Assembly: GCA_031292625.1 (NCBI GenBank)
Contig: JARLGU010000001.1
Location: 110,006-174,005 of the forward strand
DNA from: Capsulimonadaceae bacterium
GTDB lineage: Bacteria > Armatimonadota > Armatimonadia > Armatimonadales > Capsulimonadaceae
Reading direction: 5' to 3'
Length of the DNA: 64,000 nt
Position 1 is the stretch's first letter. Each line of letters opens with the position of its first letter. A model generated the notes under the pieces. That model worked only from the letters and a program-made list of their open reading frames with translations. It made no database searches and was not told the DNA's origin. A program made the position numbers and the translations under genes. Positions 49,589 to 58,124 of this stretch are shown piece by piece.

Positions 49589-49810
49589 GCGCTGCGAGTA
49601 CAAGATTCAAGACGGCTCGTGCCGCCGGGGCATCTTTTTGTCCGCGCCGCGTTCACGGCGGTGATTTACGATGCTGCGTCAACACGCGTACGGCCTTTTG
49701 CCGCCAGCGTCCGGTCCCAGCGCACATCGTGAAGCCATGAAATCGCTGTGACGGCCCTTTCCCAAAAACGGCCACGGCGGCCGGGGAGCCGTCTTACAAG
49801 GCCTTTCGAT
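49589..49810 (-). repeat. Intergenic structured repeat, copy C
   Basis: This copy is in tandem with copy B, 40 nt away and in the same orientation. It is closest to copy A in the middle part (the AGGCCGTACGCG block and GCATCGTAAATCACCGC are shared). Together B and C fill the 49325-49949 gap, which otherwise holds only an AT-rich possible promoter (TTTGCA near 49853 and TAAATT near 49875). Confidence 0.75.
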
Positions 49811-49949
49811 TATTCGAGCCGGTGGTTTCCCACAAAGAACACAAACTTTACTTTGCAAATATTGGTAATGTGGTAAATTAGCCATATCTCGGCGAGCGAC
49901 GCAGCGTACATTGGCTGGCGACCATTTGTTTGGGGGTAAGGCCGTGACA

Positions 49950-50111
49950 ATGGATTTTCCGGCTTATCGCAAGGATCTCAGAGAGGTGATCGCGAAAGTG
50001 GACAAAGAGGCTCCGGGCGCGGACATGGTATTCGGACAGCTGCACGAGGATGCAATGGAAGCGCTGGAACGGTTCGCGGCGGCGGATATTGGTTCCGCTA
50101 AGGTGAGATAA
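49950..50111 (+). CDS. Small acidic helical protein (53 aa)
   Basis: The gene starts at ATG 49950 with GGGGGTAAGG upstream. The product begins MDFPAYRKDLREVIAKVDKE and looks like two amphipathic helices with no membrane segment; I do not recognise it. Its stop overlaps the next start (TAATG), so it is translationally coupled to the ICMT-like gene, which supports its reality. An in-frame GTG at 49944 is an alternative start. The role could be an adaptor or a small regulatory subunit, but nothing in the sequence decides this. Confidence 0.6.
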   Translation: MDFPAYRKDLREVIAKVDKEAPGADMVFGQLHEDAMEALERFAAADIGSAKVR

Positions 50112-50596
50112 TGTCCGGCAAGCGCGTCGACCCGAAACCTGGCTTACAGGGCGAGTGGTGGGTGGTTGCCCAGGTTGCGGTGTTTCTAATTGTCTTTGGG
50201 CTTCCGCGAGTTATACACGGAGGTTTGGGGCACTCTGGCGGCCAGCTCAGATCCGCCGGTTACGCGATCGCCGTCATTGGCGGGACCGAGGCGCTCCTGG
50301 GACTGATTGCCCTCGGTCGAAATATGACGCCTTTGCCCATGCCGCGGGCGGGCGGATTTCTCGTTCGCGTTGGAGTGTATTCGCTCGTGCGGCATCCGAT
50401 CTACGCCGGAATTATCCTCGCCGGAATCGCTCAGGCGATCATCTGCCCGAGCGTCGCGACGTTTATCGGCGCGCTCCTGGTTGCCTTATTTGGAGACATG
50501 AAGGCCTCTCGCGAAGAGATATGGCTCATCGCCGCGCACCCGGAATACGCCGGTTACCGGGAGAGGACGAAGAAATTTGTGCCATGGGTCTATTGA
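50111..50596 (+). CDS. Isoprenylcysteine carboxyl methyltransferase-like integral membrane protein
   Basis: The 161-aa protein has about four membrane helices and the ICMT/PEMT C-terminal signature YSLVRHPIYAGIILAGIAQA followed by EEIWLIAAHPEYAGYRERTKKFVPWV, which binds SAM and the lipid-like methyl acceptor. Bacterial members methylate small hydrophobic substrates that are usually unknown. Its ATG overlaps the stop of the 53-aa gene, and the ArsR gene follows by 51 nt, so the three probably form an operon with its own repressor. Confidence 0.85.
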   Translation: MSGKRVDPKPGLQGEWWVVAQVAVFLIVFGLPRVIHGGLGHSGGQLRSAGYAIAVIGGTEALLGLIALGRNMTPLPMPRAGGFLVRVGVYSLVRHPIYAGIILAGIAQAIICPSVATFIGALLVALFGDMKASREEIWLIAAHPEYAGYRERTKKFVPWVY

Positions 50597-50647
50597 GGGA
50601 ACCTCCGCGGGAAGACGCTGATTATTCAAAAGTAAGTAGGCAAGACA

Positions 50648-50992
50648 ATGTACATTGGCATAACGGCGGATGAAGGGGAACCTTCCGTTGAGATGATTGA
50701 GCTGGTCATGAAAGCTCTTGCACATCGAAGCCGTCTCCTGATCGTCCAGACGATCGGGCGGGGCGAGGCGTGCGTGAGCGATCTTCAGCTGGTTGTCGGG
50801 TCGGATATGTCCACCGTCTCGAAGCATTTGACCGTCTTAAAAAGCGCGGGGGTGGTGGAAGACCGGAAGGTGGGCCTGCAGGTGTTTTATCGTTTGCGAA
50901 TACCTTGCATTGCCGACTTTGTGCATTGTATTGGATCCGTAATGGCCGGCTTGCCGGCCAGTTTGCCGCCTGAGTTCCTGCCGAAGGGATGA
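50648..50992 (+). CDS. ArsR-family winged-helix transcriptional regulator
   Basis: The 114-aa protein has the ArsR fold: LVMKALAHRSRLLIVQTIGR, ACVSDLQLVVGSDMSTVSKH as recognition helix region, and SAGVVEDRKVGLQVFYRL as wing. The ELCVC metal motif of ArsR/SmtB is absent at helix 3 (here LQLVVG), though C-terminal Cys residues (IPCIADFVHCIG) could bind metal or be redox-active. It probably autoregulates the 53-aa/ICMT-like operon. It is convergent with the HDOD regulator gene. Confidence 0.9.
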   Translation: MYIGITADEGEPSVEMIELVMKALAHRSRLLIVQTIGRGEACVSDLQLVVGSDMSTVSKHLTVLKSAGVVEDRKVGLQVFYRLRIPCIADFVHCIGSVMAGLPASLPPEFLPKG

Positions 50993-51127
50993 GGGGCGCT
51001 TTGGCTGTTGTGACGCGGCCGGTTGATGATTTTCAGGGTAGGCCGCACGAGCGTTCCGAGCAAGCGCAGGCCTGTCGGGCTCCGGAGGCAAACCGTAATG
51101 CCCGTTTCTTTGACAGCTTATACGCTT

Positions 51128-52336
51128 CTACCGCTGGGGCAGGTCCTCGCATTCCGTCTCGCAAGCTGCAAGCGCCCGCCAGACATCGGTCCGTTCGCCA
51201 TAGCCTGCTAGAGCTAAATACTGCATGTCCCACTCATCGCATGTTGTCGAAGCGTCCTTTTCGCTCGCCAGAAGATTGGCGGCGTGCGCGATCGCCAGTA
51301 CCGTTGATTGGCCGTAGCTACTCTGGCTAGGCGCGTGGTGCCATGCCACAGCTTCGACGATCTCCGTGCCGAATCCCCATAGACTCAGCAAGTATCCGCC
51401 GATCTTGCCGTGGGTCGCGCCGAACTCCGTCTGTTCCATTCGCCTGCGCTGCGATGCAGGGCAGCCTTGAAATGCGTCGTAGCGTTCGGGCCACTCGGCT
51501 GCCATGAGCAGTTTCCCAATGTCGTGCAGGAATGCCGCCAGCGCGGCCGACTCCCCGATTTGCGGATCGAGTTTCTCTGCCTGCGCGATGCGCAGCGCAA
51601 TCCGCGACGCCAGGCAGCTGTGCTTGAGTACTTGTAAAGGGTCAAAGTTCGCCATTTGCTCCGACGGGAATGTCGACCCCACATCCGGTTGTCGAAATGT
51701 CTCCCTCAGGGCTTCCGTGCCCATCAGGAGGGCGGCGTTCTGCGGCGTCAGCACCAGGCGCGGGGTGCCGAAGAAGGCGGAATTCACCAATTGCAGGCAC
51801 TTTGCGCTCAGGGCGATATCGGAAGCCACGATCTTGCCGATCCGTGATATTTTGGCGTCGCCCTGCTCGAGGCTTTGGCTAAAGGCATCGAATGTATCGC
51901 GAATGCTGGGGACCGATGTTATTCTGCCAACGAATGCCCGGATCTCGATGTCGTCGATAAGGTCTCGCGCAGCCACGCACCTGGCAATGGTGTCCTTGAG
52001 AACTTCCGAGTTGCAGGGTTTGCTCAAGAACTGGTGCGTTGAAGAGACGGCGCGGAAAATGAACTCGCGATCGGTATGGCCCGACAGGGCCATGCGCACT
52101 GTTTGCGGAGAACGCGCCCTGACTTCGCCGAGAAGCTCGGCTCCGTTCATAATCGGCATCCGCATGTCCGTTATGATAATATCGAAGGGCGTATCATTGA
52201 GCAATTGGAGCGCCTCGACGCTTCCGCTCGCGTAGAGCATGTCCCACTCGCCTCGCTGAGGACGGAGCATGCGTTGGAGGGCCTGCAAGACATTTGGCTC
52301 ATCGTCGACAAATAGAATTCGGGGTTTCGCGTTCAT
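51128..52336 (-). CDS. Response regulator with HDOD output domain
   Basis: The 402-aa protein has an N-terminal receiver domain (ILFVDDEPNV; phospho-acceptor Asp57 in FDIIITDMRMP; FLSKPC with the conserved Lys) and a C-terminal HDOD domain (about residues 150-390) with AFLHDIGKLLM and AWHHAPS. HDOD domains are HD-superfamily modules often without catalysis and used in signalling. The gene starts 2 nt after the stop of the sensor kinase, whose last codons provide the GGGGG ribosome-binding site, so the pair is co-translated and forms a two-component system. Confidence 0.92.
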   Translation of the reverse strand: MNAKPRILFVDDEPNVLQALQRMLRPQRGEWDMLYASGSVEALQLLNDTPFDIIITDMRMPIMNGAELLGEVRARSPQTVRMALSGHTDREFIFRAVSSTHQFLSKPCNSEVLKDTIARCVAARDLIDDIEIRAFVGRITSVPSIRDTFDAFSQSLEQGDAKISRIGKIVASDIALSAKCLQLVNSAFFGTPRLVLTPQNAALLMGTEALRETFRQPDVGSTFPSEQMANFDPLQVLKHSCLASRIALRIAQAEKLDPQIGESAALAAFLHDIGKLLMAAEWPERYDAFQGCPASQRRRMEQTEFGATHGKIGGYLLSLWGFGTEIVEAVAWHHAPSQSSYGQSTVLAIAHAANLLASEKDASTTCDEWDMQYLALAGYGERTDVWRALAACETECEDLPQR

Positions 52337-52338
52337 GA

Positions 52339-54801
52339 TTAGGACCCCCTGCGATCGATAGGAAGCCGTATTGTGAACGTCGTTCCGTGCCCGGTTTCGG
52401 AGGTGACGTCGATTGTACCGTGGTGCTTCTCGACGATAACCGTGTGCGAAATGGCGAGACCCTGGCCGGTTCCTCTTCCGACTGGCTTTGTCGTGAAGAA
52501 TGGGTCATAGATGCGGGCAATGACCTCGGGGGGCATTCCCGTGCCGGTGTCGCTAATGCGGATAACAGCTAAGCCGGCCTCCTCGCGTGTCGAGACAGTG
52601 ATCAAACCCATATTGTTCGATCCGGCCACCACATCCGCGACCGCGTGCGCGGCATTTACGATCATGTTGAGGATGACCTGATTGAATGCTCCCGGATAGC
52701 AGGGGACGGGGCGCAGATTATCCTCGAAGTCGGTCTTTACCTCGGCGACGTACTTCCATTCATTTCGCGCTACGGTGATCGTGCTTTCGATCGAGTGGTT
52801 GAGGTCGATCGCCGTAATCTCCTCCTGCCCTGGGTGGGAGAACTCCTTCATGGCGCGAACGATGTTCGCGACCCGTTCGACGCCCTCAAGGGACTGGTCA
52901 ATGGCGGCGGGGATCTCCTGGGTAATATACTCGATGTCGGCGACTTCCATTGCATCGCGGAGCCGCGAGATGCTGGCGATGTCTTTTCCCTGATCTTGTA
53001 CTCCGACGACATCCCGGCAGGCCGCGACGACCTTGTTGAGATCTTGGAACGCATCATTGAGGAACCGCGTGTTGTCGCCCACATACTGGATTGGCGTATT
53101 GATCTCGTGAGCGATGCCGGCTGCGAGGCTGCCTATGGCCTCGAGCTTCTGGGCCTGGGCGAGCTGGCTTTCCATCACCTTGCGCTTGGTGATATCCGTA
53201 CCAAGGAACAAGTAGCCGGACGCTTGACCGTTTCCATCCTTGAGCGGATTGATGGTAACCGCAAGAAAGCGCTCCCTGCCGTCCTGCGCCGTGTAGTGGA
53301 GGTCGTCGAGTTGGAGCGGTTCATCCGTGGTCTGGCACTCTCGGATCGTGGTAACGACAGGCTCCCAATCCCACTGGATCCCCAAGTCCATGAACCTGCA
53401 ACCGATTGCCTCCCCGCGCTGGATGCCGAACGCCTGCTCAGCCATGGTATTCCAACTCGTTACGGCGTCTTTGGCATCGACGCAGATCAGGATGGAGGCG
53501 ATCGATGCGAGAATGTGCGCGTTTTCGGCGTAAGCGCGCTGGAGTTCCCGCTCCGCCCGGCGTCTCTGCGTAAGGTTCTCCAGGGCTACCCCGACGCATC
53601 GGTTAGGCAGCGGGAACATATTGGCTTTGACGGCGAACTTAATCGAACCGTCCTCAGCGTAGGCGAAGTCCTCAACCTCGGAACTCTGGCCTGTTCGCAC
53701 GACACGGTTGAAATGCTCGACGACCGTGGGAAGGAGGTTCGGCGGATAGATGTCCCGGATGTATCGTCCAACCGTGCGTTGGTAACCCTGGTTACCCTGT
53801 TCATGCGCCGATTGATTGCTTAGGCTAAGACGAAAGGAGTACTCATCCGATTCGTCCTCCATGTGATAAACGAGAAGGCCGGTTTTAATATGCTCGACGA
53901 TATCGGCGTGTAGCCTCAGATCTTCTTCCGCGCGCTTCCTCTCAGCGATTTCGGTTTTCAGAGCCTCGTTTGCAGCCGATAGCTCCTCGGTTCGATCCAT
54001 GACCCGAACTTCGAGCAACTCTTGGGCCTGACGGAGCAGGATTTCCGCCTCTTTGGACGCGGTGATGTCCAGAGCCGTTCCCAGGAATTTTACCGCCTCG
54101 CCGTTCTTGTCAGCGATATACGTGCCTCGCGTAAGGGTCCAGCCAATAGATCCGTCAGATCGCAGCGTTCGGTACTCGACTTCTACCTGAGACTTTGTCG
54201 ACCTACCTTTATTCAGCGCGGCGTAGCACTGCGGCTGGTCTTCAGGATGGACCCTGCCGAGGAACTGAGGACCAGGCATGCCGAGACAATCTTGAGACAA
54301 TCCCATTCTGGCGGCGTCGGCCTCGGTCCAGCGGACGAAATCTTCGACCAGGTCCCATTCAAAGCTTCTTAGCTGTGCGACATCCATCGCCAGCTTGAGC
54401 CGTTCTTCACTCTCTCGGAGGGCCCTCTCCGCCTCCTTGCGCTCCTCGATATTGATGTTGGCGCTGATGATCCCGGCGACCGTGCCGTCGCCGCCTCTAA
54501 TCGGAAACGTACTGTTGATGACCGGGTATGTCGTCAAATCCGCGCGGACCAGCACCATCTCGACATTTGCATAGGTCTTGCCGGCACACACATCGGCCGC
54601 CATTTTGCGCAGAATAGCCTCGTCGCCACGCTGTCCAAATGTCTCCCATACAGGGCGTTGCAGAACTTGATCCGCGGAAAATCCGGACTCCTGCTCGCAG
54701 GCTCGGTTCCACTCGTAAACGATGCCGTCCTTGTCGTACGAGAAGCAGATGACGGGGAGGTCCTGGAAAAGCTCAGCGAAGCGTTCCGAAGCCCATGACA
54801 T
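52339..54801 (-). CDS. Multi-PAS sensor histidine kinase
   Basis: From the ATG at 54801 the protein is 820 aa. It has four PAS-type domains (first with FAELFQDLPVICFSYDKDG, second with LKLAMDVAQLRSFEWDL, third after a coiled coil RTEELSAANEALKTEIAERK, fourth with ILICVDAKDAVTSWN), then a HisKA-type dimerisation region with GIAHEINTPIQYVGD (phospho-His near residue 564), and an ATPase domain with NMIVNAAHAV, DTGTGMPPEV and GTGQGLAIS. There is no membrane helix, so it senses a cytoplasmic or soluble signal. The frame is open to 54999, but GAGG next to 54801 and the domain start favour the shorter form. It precedes its HDOD response regulator by 2 nt. Confidence 0.9.
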   Translation of the reverse strand: MSWASERFAELFQDLPVICFSYDKDGIVYEWNRACEQESGFSADQVLQRPVWETFGQRGDEAILRKMAADVCAGKTYANVEMVLVRADLTTYPVINSTFPIRGGDGTVAGIISANINIEERKEAERALRESEERLKLAMDVAQLRSFEWDLVEDFVRWTEADAARMGLSQDCLGMPGPQFLGRVHPEDQPQCYAALNKGRSTKSQVEVEYRTLRSDGSIGWTLTRGTYIADKNGEAVKFLGTALDITASKEAEILLRQAQELLEVRVMDRTEELSAANEALKTEIAERKRAEEDLRLHADIVEHIKTGLLVYHMEDESDEYSFRLSLSNQSAHEQGNQGYQRTVGRYIRDIYPPNLLPTVVEHFNRVVRTGQSSEVEDFAYAEDGSIKFAVKANMFPLPNRCVGVALENLTQRRRAERELQRAYAENAHILASIASILICVDAKDAVTSWNTMAEQAFGIQRGEAIGCRFMDLGIQWDWEPVVTTIRECQTTDEPLQLDDLHYTAQDGRERFLAVTINPLKDGNGQASGYLFLGTDITKRKVMESQLAQAQKLEAIGSLAAGIAHEINTPIQYVGDNTRFLNDAFQDLNKVVAACRDVVGVQDQGKDIASISRLRDAMEVADIEYITQEIPAAIDQSLEGVERVANIVRAMKEFSHPGQEEITAIDLNHSIESTITVARNEWKYVAEVKTDFEDNLRPVPCYPGAFNQVILNMIVNAAHAVADVVAGSNNMGLITVSTREEAGLAVIRISDTGTGMPPEVIARIYDPFFTTKPVGRGTGQGLAISHTVIVEKHHGTIDVTSETGHGTTFTIRLPIDRRGS

Positions 54802-55044
54802 GACCTCGTTAGAGTCCAGCGAGTCCTGGGCAGCGCAAAGCTGACCGGGATGGAGACGGCATACCGGTTCTCCGATTCGTCTCAGCTTGTAACGTTTTGC
54901 AACACTCTGCGCGCCAGCGCCAACGAAAGCACTTTGTGCGCCAATCTTTGTTTTTCTTAGCCTGGTCATTGAATCGTAGAGCGGGAGTCCGATTGGCACG
55001 CGGCGATGAACGCGCCGCAGTCTTCAATCGATAATAATCTCATA

Positions 55045-55371
55045 TCATTCTTGTTTATCGGAGATTTTTGCCGTTGTCTTTACCTGAGTCTCGCTTGCTT
55101 CGCGCGCGCAACGAAGAGCACGTACGACGTCTTTTCGCGTGATGCAATTTTGTCGCAAGAATCGCCTCGATAATTCCTCGTTTGCGCGCAGATGCTGATC
55201 GAGAATGGTCTCGATCAGCCGTTGCTGCCATGTAACCCTTTTGTTCTGGATTGACTGCGAAACCGGCGCAGATCGACCGGCAAGCTCTACCATGATGCAG
55301 AGCGGCTGAGTTGCAGCGCGCTCAGACCATTGCTGTAATCGTCGAGTTAGGCGCCCAAGAATGAACAGCAA
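55045..55371 (-). CDS. Uncertain small ORF upstream of the sensor kinase
   Basis: This frame encodes 108 aa, helical and basic at the start (RLTRRLQQWSERAAT) with the segment RVTWQQRLIETILDQHLRANEEL. No SD or promoter was seen, and I recognise no family. It lies in the direction of the kinase operon, which makes a short upstream gene possible. The next 470 nt (55372-55844) hold only the relict described at 55515-55820. Confidence 0.3.
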   Translation of the reverse strand: MLFILGRLTRRLQQWSERAATQPLCIMVELAGRSAPVSQSIQNKRVTWQQRLIETILDQHLRANEELSRRFLRQNCITRKDVVRALRCAREASETQVKTTAKISDKQE

Positions 55372-55514
55372 GCGTCTTGCGGGTGATTGTTGTCCATTCT
55401 GGATCTCGTTTTGCTACGAGGCGGATGCAAGCGCCTTTGTCCGGAACATTTTTCTCGAAATCTCTCGCGGAAATCTCTTGCGTTGAGCCTCTCCAATCTC
55501 TTTAGCATTGCCGC

Positions 55515-55820
55515 TCACACTTCACGTTGCCGTGTTGCCCGATTGCTATCGCGCAGATCCACCGTTTCCGGCAGCGTCGATTCTTCCAGGGGGGCCAGTT
55601 GCCGAGTGAGGTTCGTTTGCGTTAGAGCGCCGTAAAGCAAGATGTCGATATCCGGCGGCGGCTCGTATCGACCGGCTTCGACCTGTACGTACGGCGCGCC
55701 GCGTCCAAAGGCTGAAGGACCGCGCCGGCGGCATCAAGCTTCGTCCGGCGAGCGCCGCATATTTGCTCGACACCTTTTCGGGCGGAGTGGGGACAGAGAG
55801 TCCGGCGAGTTGGCGATGGC
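55515..55820 (-). pseudogene. Possible remnant of an MNT-type nucleotidyltransferase (antitoxin-like) gene
   Basis: In one minus-strand frame the sequence reads PPPDIDILLYGALTQTNLTR, then QLAPLEESTLPETVDLRDSN and stops at 55515. This resembles the DSDIDL catalytic and VDLVD motifs of small nucleotidyltransferases such as MntA antitoxins. Upstream, the expected GSxARG motif is only seen in another frame (SFSLWTRRAVRTG), so at least one frameshift separates the halves. No HEPN partner gene is present. The match is from motif reading only. Confidence 0.4.
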
Positions 55821-55844
55821 AACGACTGCCGACCTTCAGCTCCG

Positions 55845-56741
55845 CTAGATGCTGCTAAACGTCACCGTAACCCCTGATCCATCGGTTCGCGCGAGAGACG
55901 CCGTGCCGGGAGCGGTCATGTCGCCGGTTGTCGAGCCCTGGGCTGATGGCAGTTGAGGGTTCATCCCCACTCCGATTTGTGCCGGCGGGATTGGCTTGAC
56001 ATGGCCATCCGCCATGAGGAAGTTCGATAGGCTCTGTCCGGAATGGTAAGCCGGGCCATCGGCAGTTAGTGTCGGGAACGTCGTCCCAAAGCGATACTTT
56101 GCGACAATTGCGGGGGAGCCGGAAGGATACGGAGCCGATGTCGATTCGGCGGTGAGATAGTAGCCGTCTCCCGAAGGGCTAAAGTCGCATGCGCCGTCGT
56201 TGCAGTTATCCGACGCAGGCGCTGTCAGCGTAACTCTTCGAGGATCCATCGGGCACCCTGAAATCTCGAACAGAAGGATCGTTACGGATGGGCTGTTCAT
56301 TTTCGAGAGGTAGGTAGTCATTTGCCCGAATCCGCTCGTGTTGCCTGAGAGCGGCCCGTTCCAATTGAGGTTGTAGTTCATTCCGTAGGAGACGAGCAAA
56401 GATTGGCCAAACACGTAGGTTCGATTGTCCTGGTAGGACTGTGTTGTCGTATCGTCCGGACAGGTGAAAGCCGCTAAGGATTTCACATACGGATAGATTT
56501 CATGCGCCCATCCCATGCCGCCCGTGTAGGCTGCGGACAGTCCGAAGGGAAGCCCTTCGTCGTAGTCCTGCTCATACTGCGTGTATGCAAGGCCAAGCTG
56601 CTTGAGGTTGCTTGCGCAAGTCGCCTGCCTGGCTTTTTCACGCGCCGAGGCGAACACCGGGAACAGTATAGCCGCTAGTATGGCAATTATAGCAATAACA
56701 ATAAGAAGCTCAATAAGTGTAAATCCAAGTTTTTGTTTCAT
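55845..56741 (-). CDS. DUF1559-family prepilin-like protein
   Basis: The 298-aa protein begins [20 protein letters not shown] and continues [21 protein letters not shown]; the C-terminal motif is a variant, [26 protein letters not shown] lies 8-9 nt before the ATG. It is 17 nt downstream of the LacI gene, in the same order and spacing as the LacI-pseudopilin pair at 40742-38815. The divergent gene is a large secreted GH-like protein. The leader region is again AT-rich compared with the rest of the gene. Confidence 0.92.
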   Translation of the reverse strand: MKQKLGFTLIELLIVIAIIAILAAILFPVFASAREKARQATCASNLKQLGLAYTQYEQDYDEGLPFGLSAAYTGGMGWAHEIYPYVKSLAAFTCPDDTTTQSYQDNRTYVFGQSLLVSYGMNYNLNWNGPLSGNTSGFGQMTTYLSKMNSPSVTILLFEISGCPMDPRRVTLTAPASDNCNDGACDFSPSGDGYYLTAESTSAPYPSGSPAIVAKYRFGTTFPTLTADGPAYHSGQSLSNFLMADGHVKPIPPAQIGVGMNPQLPSAQGSTTGDMTAPGTASLARTDGSGVTVTFSSI

Positions 56742-56758
56742 AGTCGTTATCCTCGCTT

Positions 56759-57805
56759 CTAACGAATTCCCCGGAGCCAGAACGAATCCGGATAGCCCTT
56801 CGGCGCGGCATTTCTCAATTTGCCGCCAGCAACGAAATCGGGTGGGAGCAGCAGCGTTTGCTCGGCCATTGCCTTGCCGCTCTTCGAGCGCCGAAGAGCT
56901 TGTTTTTCCGAAAGGATTCTCATGGCGGCGTTTCCGATTTCGAAGGTGTTTTGGACCGCCGATATCGAGTTTATCCCGGGGCGATAATGAACCGCCGCAA
57001 CATCGAAATCCGCAAAGAAGAATTCGTCAAGGCGGTATCGATTGGAGTTTTCGATTTCGCCGACCAAGGCCGCCGTAATATAGCTGCTGTGGGAGAAAAA
57101 GCAGCGGACCCCTGAATCGGCAAGGGAGAATGCTGCTTTGGCAAGTTGATTCAGGTCGCCCGTTTCGATACGCGGACACATGGTCTCCCAGCCGGTTCCC
57201 CAACGCGCCGCGGCAGCCGCCCCAAAGCCCAAGGTTCGCAGGTCGGACGTTATCTCCGGCATCGCCTCCCGTTGAAACTTCAAATAGGCGACGGGCCCTT
57301 TATCCAAATCGAACAGCGTGTTGGCCAGTTTTGCAGAGCTCTCACGACTTTCGCTAAGGACCTGGCTGACGCTGATATGCTCGAGGACGCTGTCCACGAG
57401 CACGAAAGGGCAGCCGACATCCTTGAGGTACGCGGCAATCTTCTCGTCGCGCATCATCGCATGCCAGACAATTCCGCCAATGCCGTTTTCGCACAGCCAG
57501 GACATTACCTCAAAGATGCGAGATTGCGGTTCGAAGCGTCGAATGAGAAGTGTGTAACCGCGTTGAATGCACTCTGCTTCGACGCCTCGAATGATCCCTA
57601 TGCAAAAGTCGCTGGTGAGGTCGGTGTTGACGATCGCGATCACTCTCTTGAGCGAATGCGCCTGTTTGGTGTAGTGAAACTCGGAGACCGCCTTCATGAC
57701 GCGGTCCGATGTCGCCGCGCTGATCCGGGTATCCTTGTTGAGCACCCGTGATACCGTCGCCTGCGAAACTCCCGCTCGTTTGGCAATGTCGGCCATCGCA
57801 ACCAT
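56759..57805 (-). CDS. LacI-family transcriptional regulator
   Basis: From the ATG at 57805, with GGGGTGA 8-9 nt upstream, the protein is 348 aa. The HTH is [20 protein letters not shown] with a shortened hinge ([20 protein letters not shown]), followed by a ligand domain with [19 protein letters not shown]. The usual GHRRI and TGFDN motifs are poorly conserved, so the effector may be unusual. It should repress its own operon (with the pseudopilin) and the divergent GH-like gene through two identical 18-bp operators arranged as an inverted pair. Confidence 0.9.
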   Translation of the reverse strand: MVAMADIAKRAGVSQATVSRVLNKDTRISAATSDRVMKAVSEFHYTKQAHSLKRVIAIVNTDLTSDFCIGIIRGVEAECIQRGYTLLIRRFEPQSRIFEVMSWLCENGIGGIVWHAMMRDEKIAAYLKDVGCPFVLVDSVLEHISVSQVLSESRESSAKLANTLFDLDKGPVAYLKFQREAMPEITSDLRTLGFGAAAAARWGTGWETMCPRIETGDLNQLAKAAFSLADSGVRCFFSHSSYITAALVGEIENSNRYRLDEFFFADFDVAAVHYRPGINSISAVQNTFEIGNAAMRILSEKQALRRSKSGKAMAEQTLLLPPDFVAGGKLRNAAPKGYPDSFWLRGIR

Positions 57806-57921
57806 CGAAGCTGTCACCCCTGACCAGACTGAGCCCGGCCCCTATTCGTGATTCCGTCCTGCTTGTATAGAACTCTTCCGGCAAGGTCCAAGAATCGTAT
57901 TCTCGTCCCAGCCTCAACTCG

Positions 57922-58077
57922 ATTATACCATCGATTCCATTTTGTGCAAGTATGCATAAATAATTTCTTAATATAGATGTGCGTGCACACTCAATGCCTG
58001 AAATGAATCGGGGGTTCAGTTGATATAGACAGAACTTCAATATGCATACTTGCACAAATGGTGCATCGGAGTTATAA
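57922..58077. promoter_or_regulatory. Mirror-symmetric divergent promoters with two identical LacI-type operators
   Basis: The sequence TTTGTGCAAGTATGCATA occurs at 57941-57958 and as its exact reverse complement at 58041-58058; each copy has half-sites TTRTGCA-N4-TGCAYAA. The outward promoters are the same on both sides: TTGCAC (58050-58055) with 16 nt to TATAAT (58072-58077) for the GH-like gene, and TTGCAC (57949-57944) with 16 nt to TATAAT (57927-57922) for the LacI operon. Each operator covers the -35 of its promoter. Operator centres are 100 bp apart. Confidence 0.8.
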
Positions 58078-58124
58078 TTGCTGAGGCACTGACGCCGACA
58101 CAATCCGTCCTAAGGAAACCTTCC

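Noticed and set aside
49418..49885. Two small frames with the shared segment KTAPRPPWPFL
   Set aside because: They arise from the intergenic repeat copies B and C read in one frame; the third copy has indels and no start, so the repeat is judged non-coding.
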